In this document: one piece after another, positions 1 through 8,028 of the stretch | How positions within the stretch are numbered: the first letter of the stretch is position 1 | How the letters are laid out: each line of letters opens with the position of its first letter | Assembly (NCBI GenBank): GCA_946406195.1 | Contig: CAMJJT010000010.1 | Span: forward strand, 1 to 64,000 | Length of the DNA: 64,000 bases | Direction of reading: 5' to 3' | Origin: an uncultured Bacteroidales bacterium | GTDB taxonomy: Bacteria > Bacteroidota > Bacteroidia > Bacteroidales > Paludibacteraceae | Made by a program: the position numbers and the translations under genes | Notes under the pieces: model-generated | Databases searched by the model: none | The model's input: the letters and a program-made list of their open reading frames with translations, nothing else | Told to the model about the DNA's origin: nothing

Positions 1-562
1 CGGATTCTACAGTTGCTTTATGCAACTTAGCGTAATTGCTTACTAACCTACTTGTGAGCAAGCTCCCAAAAAGATTACTAATCAATTTCACTTATCAGTA
101 CCAATAAATTGACACTGATAGAATCCTCACAAAAATGACAAAAAATTCCGAAAATGCCATATGGGTAGTAAGGATTGATTAGTCAAAAATTACCTACAAT
201 GACCAAAAATTTTTCTTTAATTTTGAATAAATTTAGACTATTTTAACACTATGCTTTGAAAATGTTTTTGAGAGTGGAGTGCAATGTGGAAAAGCCAATT
301 GACTTTTGGCTTTGAAAAGGGAAGGTAGTCGGGGAGACTATACCGACCGAGAGTGGCTTTTTTGTGAGTTATGCAATAACGTGTTTTTGTAAGCAGCCGA
401 CAGTGCACATGAATGGGCAATGTCGAAGCGGGAATGATTATTAGGGAGATGGGAGCTCGCTCACAATCGCATTAAGAAGCATTTACGCTCAAGGTCGCGT
501 AGGCCAATAGCCATGCGGACGTAGGCTGCGCGTTTTTGATTAAAATATCCACATAAACCAAT
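1..562. other. AT-rich gene-free stretch
   Basis: I see no convincing gene here. An open frame of 60 codons on the minus strand (238-420) has no family resemblance and no promoter. The only structure I can name is a dispersed repeat at about 146-192 that recurs at 58951-58995. No TTG-N20-TAnnTTTG promoter is visible immediately before the first gene at 563, so its promoter may lie further upstream or deviate from consensus. Confidence 0.6.
146..192 (+). repeat. dispersed repeat, copy 1
   Basis: CCGAAAATnCCAT followed about 16 nt later by GATTAGTCAAAAATTA. The same two blocks in the same order and similar spacing occur at 58951-58995. Both copies lie in AT-rich gene-free DNA. Function unknown. 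Confidence 0.6.
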
Positions 563-1015
563 ATGCGAGTAGTAGTACAACGTTGTTCCCGTGCGGAAGT
601 GCGGATTGATGGCGACTCGGTCGGTAAGATCGGGCAAGGTTTCATGCTTCTGGTGGGTATTACCGAAACCGACACCACCGCCGAAGCGGATCTCCTGGCG
701 AAGAAAATAGCCCAACTGCGTGTCTTCGAGGACGAGGCTGGTAAGATGAACCTTGCTATCCGCGATGTGGGAGGGGCTATCCTCAGCATCTCGCAGTTCA
801 CGCTCTATGCCGATTGTCGCAAGGGTAACCGGCCATCTTTCATTCGCGCAGCGCGTCCCGAACAAGCCTCTCCGCTGTATGACTATTTCAACGAGACGCT
901 TCGCACAACGTACGGACTCACCGTGGAAACAGGCCGTTTCGGAGCGGACATGAAGGTCGATTTCATCAACGATGGTCCTGTTACCATCCTCCTCGACACG
1001 GACGAACTGAAGTGA
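563..1015 (+). CDS. dtd: D-aminoacyl-tRNA deacylase
   Basis: Hydrolyses D-amino acids (and glycine mischarged on tRNA-Ala) from tRNA, a cytosolic proofreading step. The 150-residue length is the usual size for the family. It starts [11 protein letters not shown], carries the catalytic SQFTLYAD motif near residues 76-83 and the NDGPVTI segment near the C-terminus, whose Gly-Pro forms the cross-subunit chiral filter. The bcp gene follows after 23 nt in the same direction, so the two are probably co-transcribed. ATG start; no Shine-Dalgarno sequence, as is common in Bacteroidetes. Confidence 0.95.
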   Translation: MRVVVQRCSRAEVRIDGDSVGKIGQGFMLLVGITETDTTAEADLLAKKIAQLRVFEDEAGKMNLAIRDVGGAILSISQFTLYADCRKGNRPSFIRAARPEQASPLYDYFNETLRTTYGLTVETGRFGADMKVDFINDGPVTILLDTDELK

Positions 1016-1038
1016 TAAATCCTTAAAACCAATACATT

Positions 1039-1515
1039 ATGCTACAAGTTGGAGACAAAATGCCGAGTTTTGCAGCAGCAGACGAAACCGGTAAGATGGT
1101 CACAGACAAAGACCTGATCGGCAAGAAAACAGTCATTTACTTCTACCCGAAGGACTCGACTCCGGGCTGCACGGCAGAAGCATGTAACATCCGCGACAAC
1201 TACCATGCGTTCCTTGCGCAGGGCTATCAGGTCTATGGTGTGAGCAAGGACAGCCAGGCTTCGCATGTCAAGTTCAAAGAAAAATACGCTCTACCCTTCC
1301 CTCTTTTGAGCGATCCGACAACCGAGATGCTGCAAGCCTTCGGTGCATGGGGCGAAAAGAAGAACCGGTTTAGAACCGGAGCAAGCCAGCCATCCGGATC
1401 AGGCAAGGTGTCGATGGGCACATTAAGAAAAACCTTCGTTTTCAATACCGAAGGTGTCTTAGAACGTATCATCGAAAAAGTCGATACAAAGAATCACGCT
1501 GCGCAGATCTTGTAA
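1039..1515 (+). CDS. bcp: thioredoxin-dependent peroxiredoxin, Bcp/PrxQ type
   Basis: Reduces hydrogen peroxide and organic hydroperoxides using thioredoxin. The motif STPGCTAEAC gives the peroxidatic Cys44 and the resolving Cys49, the PrxQ alpha2 arrangement. Length is 158 residues. Compared with the common family pattern (a GVWGEKKxxGKxYMG-like stretch) there seems to be an extra Ser/Gly-rich loop of about ten residues near 112-126 (NRFRTGASQPSGSGK), next to the conserved MGTLRKTF strand. The stop codon lies in the loop of a 12-bp hairpin that probably terminates this operon and the convergent rubrerythrin gene. Confidence 0.93.
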   Translation: MLQVGDKMPSFAAADETGKMVTDKDLIGKKTVIYFYPKDSTPGCTAEACNIRDNYHAFLAQGYQVYGVSKDSQASHVKFKEKYALPFPLLSDPTTEMLQAFGAWGEKKNRFRTGASQPSGSGKVSMGTLRKTFVFNTEGVLERIIEKVDTKNHAAQIL

Positions 1516-1530
1516 TCTTGCGCAGCGTGA
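1494..1530. terminator. bidirectional terminator hairpin between bcp and rbr
   Basis: Perfect 12-bp stem: TCACGCTGCGCA at 1494-1505 pairs with TGCGCAGCGTGA at 1519-1530, with a 13-nt loop that contains the bcp stop codon. It lies between convergent genes. The T-run is weak (CTTATTTTC on the plus side), so efficiency is uncertain. Confidence 0.7.
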
Positions 1531-1552
1531 CTTATTTTCAATAGATCTACTA

Positions 1553-2128
1553 TTAGTAGTTTTCCGCGAACAGCTGGAAGTAAGCCTGTGCGTGGTGGCA
1601 AACAGGGCACTCTTCCGGAGCAGCCTTGCCCACTACAATGTGTCCGCAGTTGGAGCATTGCCAGATACAATCACCCTCACGCGAGAAAACCACCTTGTCC
1701 TCGATATTCTTTAGCAACTTGCGGTAACGCTCTTCGTGGTGTTTCTCTATCTCACCCACCATCGCAAACTTAGCAGCAATCTCGATAAAGCCTTCTTCTT
1801 CAGCCTCTTTCGCCATGCGAGCGTACATGTCGGTCCACTCGGCATTCTCACCTGCAGCAGCCTCAGCAAGGTTTGCAGCGGTGTCGCTGATCTGGCCTCC
1901 GTTCAGGTATTTGAACCACAACTCCGCATGTTCTTTCTCGTTGGCTGCAGTCTCCTCAAAAATCTTACTAATCTGCACGAAACCATCTTTTTTCGCCTTC
2001 GATGCAAAATACGTGTACTTGTTACGTGCCATTGATTCACCCGCAAAAGCCTCCATGAGGTTCTTTTCGGTCTTTGTTCCTTTTAATTCTTTCTTAGCCG
2101 CAGGGGCACGATTAATTTCATTTTTCAT
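1553..2128 (-). CDS. rbr: rubrerythrin
   Basis: A non-haem diiron peroxidase that protects anaerobes from hydrogen peroxide. The N-terminal ferritin-like domain (about residues 20-145) shows the ligand motifs GES (E31), EKEH (residues 64-67) and [11 protein letters not shown] (about 125-135). The C-terminal rubredoxin-like domain shows two Cys pairs, C158-x-x-C161 and C174-x-x-C177. Length is 191 residues, normal for the family. Its promoter (2244-2274) is divergent from the next gene and leaves a leader of about 110 nt. Its presence suggests an anaerobic or microaerophilic lifestyle. Confidence 0.96.
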   Translation of the reverse strand: MKNEINRAPAAKKELKGTKTEKNLMEAFAGESMARNKYTYFASKAKKDGFVQISKIFEETAANEKEHAELWFKYLNGGQISDTAANLAEAAAGENAEWTDMYARMAKEAEEEGFIEIAAKFAMVGEIEKHHEERYRKLLKNIEDKVVFSREGDCIWQCSNCGHIVVGKAAPEECPVCHHAQAYFQLFAENY

Positions 2129-2243
2129 AATAATAAAAATTTTATAGTTTATGCTATTCTATATACAACAAAAATTATGCCATTTGTATATTTTCCCCTC
2201 GTTTCTTGCAAAAAAAAGTCATTTAGCGTTCGCAAATCTGCTG

Positions 2244-2274
2244 CAAAATTACACAAAATAATTGAAATATGCAA
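2244..2274 (-). promoter_or_regulatory. rbr promoter
   Basis: Read on the minus strand: TTG (2272-2274), 20 nt, TAATTTTG (2244-2251). The -33 box lies within TTTGCATATTTC, back to back with the -33 box of the divergent promoter at 2281. Confidence 0.75.
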
Positions 2275-2280
2275 ATATTT

Positions 2281-2311
2281 TTGCGTATCTCATTATTTTT
2301 TTGTACCTTTG
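2281..2311 (+). promoter_or_regulatory. promoter of HAD-HD gene
   Basis: TTG (2281-2283), 20 nt, TACCTTTG (2304-2311). The expected transcription start is only a few nt before the ATG at 2320, so the mRNA would be nearly leaderless unless the second in-frame ATG (2332) is used. Confidence 0.8.
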
Positions 2312-2319
2312 CAGCCTAA

Positions 2320-3576
2320 ATGAATCATGTCATGACGATTATTTTTGACTTGGATGGCACGTTGCTCAATACGATTGATGACTTGGGTTATGCGTGCAAT
2401 TATGCCTTGGAGCAGACCGGTTACCCGACGCATCGCATCGAGGAATACCCGCGGATGGTGGGTAACGGCATCAATAACCTCATCCGTCGTGCCTTGCCGG
2501 AAGCGGAGCGTACGGAAGAGAACGTGCTCAAAGTGCGGGAGTTTTTCGTACCTTATTATGACGCGCATAACTGCGATTACACGCGCCCGTATGAGGGCAT
2601 TCCCGAACTCCTGAGCGCCCTCCGATCGCAGGGTCATCATCTCGCCGTAGCCAGCAATAAGTACCAAGCCGCGACGGAGAAGATTGTCAGCCATTTCTTC
2701 CCGGGTATTTTTGATGTCGTCCTCGGCGAACGAGAAGGCATCGAACGCAAACCTAATCCAACTATCGTCTTTGACATCGTTGAGAGAGTACAGAATACAG
2801 AGCACAGAGTACAGACTGAACTACTCTACGTGGGAGATAGTCTGGTAGATCGGGATACTGCGGCAAACGCTAACGTGCCGTTCGTGGCGTGCTCGTGGGG
2901 ATTTGTGGATAGGGATGTGCTGATTGAGAATGGTGTAGGACGTATTATCGACAAGCCGGAAGAGCTGCTTTTGGACATATATATTCAGCAAGATATTCTG
3001 CCGCAATACGATGCCTTCGATGGCGGACATCGGCGTGATCATGCCGAGACGGTCATCTGCGAGAGTCTCAAACTGGCGCGTACCAACCATGCCGACGAGA
3101 CCATGGCGTACGTCATTGCCGCGTACCATGATCTGGGTTTGAGATTCGACCGAGAGAAGCATCATATTCATTCCGGCGAAATTCTGATGGCGGACGAGAC
3201 GCTGCGTCAATGGTTCACCGAGCAACAACTCCTCACGATGCGCGATGCGGTGGAAGATCATCGTGCCAGCAGCAAGAATCCGCCCCGCACGATTTACGGA
3301 GCCATCGTCGCAGAAGCTGATCGACAGATTGACCCGCTTACCGTCATCCATCGCACCATGGCGTACAGCCGTAAACTCTTCCCTGAAGCGGATTTTGAGA
3401 CGCTCTACCAACGCAGTCTTGACCATCTGCACGAGAAATACGCCGAAGGCGGTTACATGAAACTTTGGCTCAACTCCGAACGCAACGTCCAAGGCCTCGC
3501 TGCCCTGCGTTCCCTTATTCACGACGAACCGCATCTCCGCGCTCTCTGCAAGGAATGGTTTGACTCAAACAGATAA
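2320..3576 (+). CDS. HAD phosphatase fused to an HD-domain hydrolase
   Basis: A 418-residue two-domain protein. Residues 1-225 are a phosphoglycolate-phosphatase-like HAD domain: nucleophile motif FDLDGT (D10, D12), VASNK motif II, KPNP motif III and VGDSLVD motif IV. Residues 230-418 form an HD domain with the metal-binding pattern HxxDHAE, an HD pair in AAYHDLGL, EDH and EADRQ. I have not seen this pairing as a standard architecture; the substrate is unknown, and phosphoglycolate or nucleotide phosphatase roles are guesses. A seven-base tandem repeat (2789-2816) encodes an extra stretch around VQNTEHRVQT just before motif IV. An alternative start is the ATG at 2332. Confidence 0.85.
   Translation: MNHVMTIIFDLDGTLLNTIDDLGYACNYALEQTGYPTHRIEEYPRMVGNGINNLIRRALPEAERTEENVLKVREFFVPYYDAHNCDYTRPYEGIPELLSALRSQGHHLAVASNKYQAATEKIVSHFFPGIFDVVLGEREGIERKPNPTIVFDIVERVQNTEHRVQTELLYVGDSLVDRDTAANANVPFVACSWGFVDRDVLIENGVGRIIDKPEELLLDIYIQQDILPQYDAFDGGHRRDHAETVICESLKLARTNHADETMAYVIAAYHDLGLRFDREKHHIHSGEILMADETLRQWFTEQQLLTMRDAVEDHRASSKNPPRTIYGAIVAEADRQIDPLTVIHRTMAYSRKLFPEADFETLYQRSLDHLHEKYAEGGYMKLWLNSERNVQGLAALRSLIHDEPHLRALCKEWFDSNR
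2789..2816 (+). repeat. 7-bp tandem repeat inside the HAD domain
   Basis: Four consecutive heptamers of the form YACAGRN. They sit inside the reading frame, between HAD motifs III and IV, and add about nine residues where the family normally has a short loop. Confidence 0.75.
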
Positions 3577-3746
3577 TATCTCGCAGCAATCGAGAGACAA
3601 CATCGGTTTGATTAGCGATGAGAGGAAGGAGATTATTTCGTCAGGGATTGGTAGAGTTTAAACAACTCTGCTACGCACTCGGATTCGGTCATCTTGGTAG
3701 CTAATTGGGGTCTATTTTTCCTTTGGCGTAAGCCTCACGTAAGCCG

Positions 3747-3801
3747 AATCACCCACTAATCTCCCACTAATCTCCCACTAATCACCCACTAATCACCCAC
3801 T
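3747..3801 (+). repeat. 11-bp tandem repeat, 5 units
   Basis: Five consecutive units of AATCWCCCACT. Read on the other strand each unit ends in GATT, the same N8-ATT skeleton as the larger array at 16527-16647. The period is close to one helical turn. Confidence 0.9.
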
Positions 3802-3868
3802 CGGATTCCGTTTAAACCTCGATAAAACCGTAAAAGAAGCTTGACTCATGTCTGTCGGGAGGAAGAGG

Positions 3869-3917
3869 ATGAAAAATGAAAGGATGAAAGATGAAAGGAT
3901 AAAAATGAAAGGATAAA
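3869..3917 (+). repeat. 7-bp tandem repeat upstream of fbp
   Basis: Seven heptamers built around GATGAAA / GATAAAA. One of several loci in this window with the same period but a different unit. Confidence 0.8.
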
Positions 3918-4015
3918 AATACCAAGCGCCTATTCGTGAGCGAACACCCGATAGACAGTTGGTGCCCTTTAAGACGCGATAAATGGCTCTTTTTCTCAAA
4001 AAAATCCCCGAACGC

Positions 4016-4046
4016 TTGCATATATGCAAAATTTGTAGTATCTTTG
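4016..4046 (+). promoter_or_regulatory. fbp promoter
   Basis: TTG (4016-4018), 20 nt, TATCTTTG (4039-4046). The -33 box is the left half of the palindrome TTGCATATATGCAA, which recurs at other promoters here. The position decides the fbp start codon at 4068. Confidence 0.85.
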
Positions 4047-4067
4047 CAGCCAATTAAAGCAAATACT

Positions 4068-6002
4068 ATGACAGACGAGCGCTATTTACGGTTATTGAGC
4101 GAGAAGTTTCCTAATTCGCAGTCAGTTGTTACGGAGCTGATTAATCTGCGAGCCATCCTGTCTTTACCCAAAGGAACGGAGCATTTTGTGTCCGACCTGC
4201 ACGGCGAGTCCATGGCTTTCATTCATATGATCAAGAACGCCTCGGGTGTGGTGCGGAAGAAAGTAGATGAGGTCTATGGCGAGACGCTTACCGAGGAAGA
4301 GAAACGGGCCTTATGCGCATTGATTTATTATCCGGACGAGCGATTGGAGAAAGAAAATCGTACGCACGATTGGTATGTGCGGCGGTTGAGTCAGGTGGTG
4401 GAGATTGCCCGTGCGGTCACGATCAAATACAGCCGCTCCAAGGTCTATAAACTGCTGCCAGACGATTATGCGTATATCATCAAGGAATTGCTGCACGAGT
4501 CCAATCTGGAGCAACACGACCGGCAGACCTATTACAACGCTATCATCGAAGCGATCATCGAGACCGGATGTGCAGACAAACTGCTTATCGCCATCTCCTA
4601 TCTCATTCATTCTCTGACTATTGACACCTTGCATATTGTAGGAGACATCTTCGACCGCGGTTCGGGTGCGGCGAAGATCCTCGATGTGCTCTCCACCGTG
4701 CGCGACTACGATATCCAATGGGGAAACCACGACATCGAGTGGATGGGAGCGATGGCTGGAAATATGGCGCTATTAGCGACCGTTTTGCGGGTGAGTATCC
4801 GTTACGCGAACATCGAGACGCTGGAAGAAGGATACGGAATCAACCTCCTGCCGTTAGCAAATTTTGCGATGGAGACTTACGGCGACGATCCCTGCCGGAT
4901 CTGGCAGACCAAAGATTTTGAGAACAACCCTCGTTTGACACGCTCCGCCCAGTTGATGGCGAAGATGCACAAGGCAATCTCTATCATCCAATTCAAGCTG
5001 GAAGGACAGACCGTACTCCGACACCCGGAATGGCATATGGACCATCGCGCCGCGTTAGGACAAATAGCGATGCACGATGGACAACTCAGCTATCACGGTC
5101 AAGCGCTGTTGGACCAGAACCTGCCAACCATAGACCCCGCGAATCCCTATGCGCTGAGCCAAGAAGAACAGGACCTGATGGACCAATTATGGAGATCTTT
5201 CCGCAAGTCAGAGAAGATGCAAAAACATCTTCAAATGCTCTACGAACACGGATCACTATACCTTGTGCGTAATGGATTCCTCCTCTACCACGCCGCTATT
5301 CCGCTCAACGAAGACGGTTCGTTTACCGAGACAGAGGTGTGCGGTCAACGGGTGTCCGGCAAAGCGCTCATGGACCGCACTGACGAAGTGATACGAATGG
5401 CGTATTACGGGGAGGGAAAAGAGAAAGAGAATGCCCTCGATTATATGCTTTATCTCTGGGAAGGAGAGTTCTCTCCCCTCTACAACAAAGACAAAATGAC
5501 TACTTTTGAGCGGTATTTCCTGCCCAAAAGCGAAGCATGGGACGAACATAAGGGCGCCTATTTCACCCTTGCCGACAAGGAAGAGATATGCGATCGTATT
5601 CTCAACGAGTTCGGTTTGGATCCCTCCACCGGACGTATTATCAACGGGCATGTACCCGTGCGCACAATCAAAGGAGAGACCCCTATTCGTGCCAATGGTA
5701 AGCGATTCGTCATCGACGGAGGCTTCTCCAAACCGTACCAAGAGAAAACTGGCATCGCCGGATACACCCTAATTTACAACAGTCACGGAATCCAACTCGT
5801 TGAACATGAGTCGTTTGAGAGCCGCGAACAAGCTGTTCTTTCCGGCAGCGACATACATAATCGCACGCTCCTTCAGGATTGCTCGGACCACCGGATTCGT
5901 ATCAAAGATACAGACAAAGGGAAACAACTGCTCGACCAAATAACATGGCTCGAACAACTGCTCGAAGCCTACCGTTCCGGTAAGATGCAAGAGAGACGAT
6001 AA
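4068..6002 (+). CDS. fbp: fructose-1,6-bisphosphatase, class III
   Basis: Gluconeogenic enzyme that removes the 1-phosphate from fructose 1,6-bisphosphate. At 644 residues it has the large class III (Firmicutes/Bacteroidetes) size and a calcineurin-like metallophosphatase core: SDLHGE, GDIFDRG and GNHD in order, with INGHVPV and FVIDGG further on. I chose the ATG at 4068 (MTDERYLRLL) because the promoter -7 box lies at 4039-4046; upstream in-frame codons are not expected to be transcribed. Two GH13 lipoproteins follow after 21 nt, so a carbohydrate-metabolism operon is likely. Confidence 0.95.
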   Translation: MTDERYLRLLSEKFPNSQSVVTELINLRAILSLPKGTEHFVSDLHGESMAFIHMIKNASGVVRKKVDEVYGETLTEEEKRALCALIYYPDERLEKENRTHDWYVRRLSQVVEIARAVTIKYSRSKVYKLLPDDYAYIIKELLHESNLEQHDRQTYYNAIIEAIIETGCADKLLIAISYLIHSLTIDTLHIVGDIFDRGSGAAKILDVLSTVRDYDIQWGNHDIEWMGAMAGNMALLATVLRVSIRYANIETLEEGYGINLLPLANFAMETYGDDPCRIWQTKDFENNPRLTRSAQLMAKMHKAISIIQFKLEGQTVLRHPEWHMDHRAALGQIAMHDGQLSYHGQALLDQNLPTIDPANPYALSQEEQDLMDQLWRSFRKSEKMQKHLQMLYEHGSLYLVRNGFLLYHAAIPLNEDGSFTETEVCGQRVSGKALMDRTDEVIRMAYYGEGKEKENALDYMLYLWEGEFSPLYNKDKMTTFERYFLPKSEAWDEHKGAYFTLADKEEICDRILNEFGLDPSTGRIINGHVPVRTIKGETPIRANGKRFVIDGGFSKPYQEKTGIAGYTLIYNSHGIQLVEHESFESREQAVLSGSDIHNRTLLQDCSDHRIRIKDTDKGKQLLDQITWLEQLLEAYRSGKMQERR

Positions 6003-6023
6003 CAACAAAAAATATATACATCC

Positions 6024-8009
6024 ATGAAAAAGAAAATCGTATTTATTCTTTCTATCCTCGTTTGTCTGGCGAGCTGTCGTCAACAGACCATCAATGCGGA
6101 CTTCATCGCTCGTTCAACCCCGATTATGCCCGTTCGCATGAATGCGGACACGATGACGATCCTCCTGACCGATTACGTGCCTGCCTTCTTCGGAGGGAAA
6201 CAGGACAAATGGGTATCGGAGATGGAAGTGATTAACGACGGGTCCATCAGTTCCATCCCTTACAGCGACAAGAGCGGCAGTTTCGCCATCCCTGTGCTGC
6301 CGAACAAACCCGTTCGTCCGGCATTTGTTTCGCTCGGTTATAGCGACAACCATCTGCGCGTAGGTTTCTACGATAAAACGGAGAACCCAACGCTCGTTGC
6401 ATATGTCCAGAACAAACCAGTGGATGCCAAGGCGTGGACGGAGAATGAAGACGGCACGTGGACACTGGATTTGTCGGGATTAGCCCTTGAGGGTCGCTCG
6501 TATCTGCGCGTGTTCGCAGCCGATGACAGTTGTCTCTATAATGACCTGCTTCTCCCCATGCAGGATGGACAAATCATCACCGACGCTTCGCAACTGAACC
6601 GCCACGATCCGCAAGCACAAGTGCTCTACTCCTTGCTCATCGACCGTTTCAACAACGGGAATCCCAACAACGACTGGAAAATGAACAGCCCCGAGGTGTT
6701 GGATATAGTAGATTACCAAGGTGGTGACCTTGCCGGCATCACGGCAAAGATAGAAGAGGGTTATTTCGATCGTCTGGGCGTTAACACGTTGTGGATCAGT
6801 CCAATTACCCAGAACCCTTGGGACGCGTGGGGCTGCTATCCTTTTAAGAACGGGAACAAATACGACCCCACCAAGACCTACACCAAGTTCAGCGGTTATC
6901 ATGGTTATTGGCCTATTTATGCCACATCGCTTGACAGCCGATTTGGTACGCCGGAAGAGCTTCACACCTTATTATCTACCGCGCACGCGCACGGGATAAA
7001 CGTGGTTTTGGATTACGTAGCGAACCATATGCATATCAATTCGCCTACCCTGCAAGAACACCCCGATTGGCATACCGACTCCATTCTGCCGGATGGACGT
7101 CGAAATTTCGAGTTATGGGACGAAGCGCGTTTGACAACCTGGTTCGACAGACATATCCCGACCCTTGATTTGGAGCGTCCGGAAGTGTGCGAAGCCATGA
7201 CCGATAGCGCATTGTACTGGCTTGCCAACTACGACCTTGACGGTTTCCGTCATGATGCATGCAAACATATCCCCGAAGGGTATTGGCGCATGTTGGGGCA
7301 GAAAATTGCCCAGAGATGGCCGGGCAGACCGATTTGGATGATCGGCGAGACATATGGCAGTCCGGAACTGATCGGCAGTTACGTCAAATCGGGCATGCTC
7401 AATGCACAATTCGATTTCAACGTGTATTTCACCACGCGAGAGGCACTCATGGGACTTACCGGCATGGACGCAATCATCACAAATGAACTCACCTCTCTCG
7501 CCACCTACGGAGCCCACCACACAATGGGAAACATATCCGGCAACCACGACCAGATCCGTTTCGCTTCGATTGCCGGCGGCGCTATCGATATTCATAGCCA
7601 AGGCAAAGAAGAAGGCTGGACCAGCGAGATTGGTATCGGCGATGCAGAGAAAGCATACAAGCGCGCGCTGCTACTGGAGGTAATCAACATGACCCTGCCC
7701 GGTGTACCATGTATTTATCAGGGAGACGAGTACGGCGAAGTAGGTGGTAACGACCCCGACAACCGTCTCCCGATGCGATTCGAGACGCTCAATTTAGAAG
7801 AAAGGAACATGCGCAACCAAGTAGCTGAACTCATCGCGATGCGTCGTCACTCCATGCCGCTCCTTTATGGCGATTTCATTCCTCTCATCGACAGACCGGA
7901 AGAGATTGTATATCAGCGCGTTTACTTAGGTGAAAAAGTGACGGTTATCATCAATCGCAATGACCTGAGTTATCAGATTATTTCCGACGAATGTGAACTT
8001 TGCAAATAA
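6024..8009 (+). CDS. GH13 alpha-amylase family lipoprotein
   Basis: A predicted surface or periplasmic lipoprotein: N-terminal signal ending in the lipobox LASC (Cys18). After an N-terminal beta domain (about residues 30-190) comes a GH13 (beta/alpha)8 domain with the four conserved regions: DYVANH, GFRHDACKH (nucleophile Asp), GETYG (acid/base Glu) and SGNHDQ. Length is 661 residues. The layout resembles neopullulanase/SusA- or SusG-like enzymes of Bacteroidetes, but no SusC/SusD pair is in the window, so the glycan substrate is unknown. A second GH13 gene follows after 19 nt. Confidence 0.9.
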   Translation: MKKKIVFILSILVCLASCRQQTINADFIARSTPIMPVRMNADTMTILLTDYVPAFFGGKQDKWVSEMEVINDGSISSIPYSDKSGSFAIPVLPNKPVRPAFVSLGYSDNHLRVGFYDKTENPTLVAYVQNKPVDAKAWTENEDGTWTLDLSGLALEGRSYLRVFAADDSCLYNDLLLPMQDGQIITDASQLNRHDPQAQVLYSLLIDRFNNGNPNNDWKMNSPEVLDIVDYQGGDLAGITAKIEEGYFDRLGVNTLWISPITQNPWDAWGCYPFKNGNKYDPTKTYTKFSGYHGYWPIYATSLDSRFGTPEELHTLLSTAHAHGINVVLDYVANHMHINSPTLQEHPDWHTDSILPDGRRNFELWDEARLTTWFDRHIPTLDLERPEVCEAMTDSALYWLANYDLDGFRHDACKHIPEGYWRMLGQKIAQRWPGRPIWMIGETYGSPELIGSYVKSGMLNAQFDFNVYFTTREALMGLTGMDAIITNELTSLATYGAHHTMGNISGNHDQIRFASIAGGAIDIHSQGKEEGWTSEIGIGDAEKAYKRALLLEVINMTLPGVPCIYQGDEYGEVGGNDPDNRLPMRFETLNLEERNMRNQVAELIAMRRHSMPLLYGDFIPLIDRPEEIVYQRVYLGEKVTVIINRNDLSYQIISDECELCK

Positions 8010-8028
8010 TATCAAATACATTCCATCT

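Larger units (their letters stand above)
3577..4015. other. intergenic region with phased repeats upstream of fbp
   Basis: No gene found. The region contains an 11-bp tandem array (3747-3801), a 7-bp tandem array (3869-3917) and the fbp promoter just beyond its end. A frame continuous with fbp extends upstream to 3936 but crosses the promoter, so I treat it as non-coding. Confidence 0.65.

Noticed and set aside
238..420. 60-codon open frame on the minus strand in the first gene-free stretch
   Set aside because: No family resemblance, no promoter, no start context, and the surrounding DNA is repeat-bearing and AT-rich.
461..865. 134-codon minus-strand frame opposite dtd
   Set aside because: Shadow of the well-supported dtd gene; composition reflects its complementary codons.
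3747..3801. CRISPR array
   Set aside because: Units are contiguous 11-mers without spacers; no array of 25-40 bp repeats with unique spacers is present anywhere in the window.
3936..4067. N-terminal extension of fbp
   Set aside because: It spans the promoter -33 and -7 boxes; the protein family starts near the ATG at 4068.
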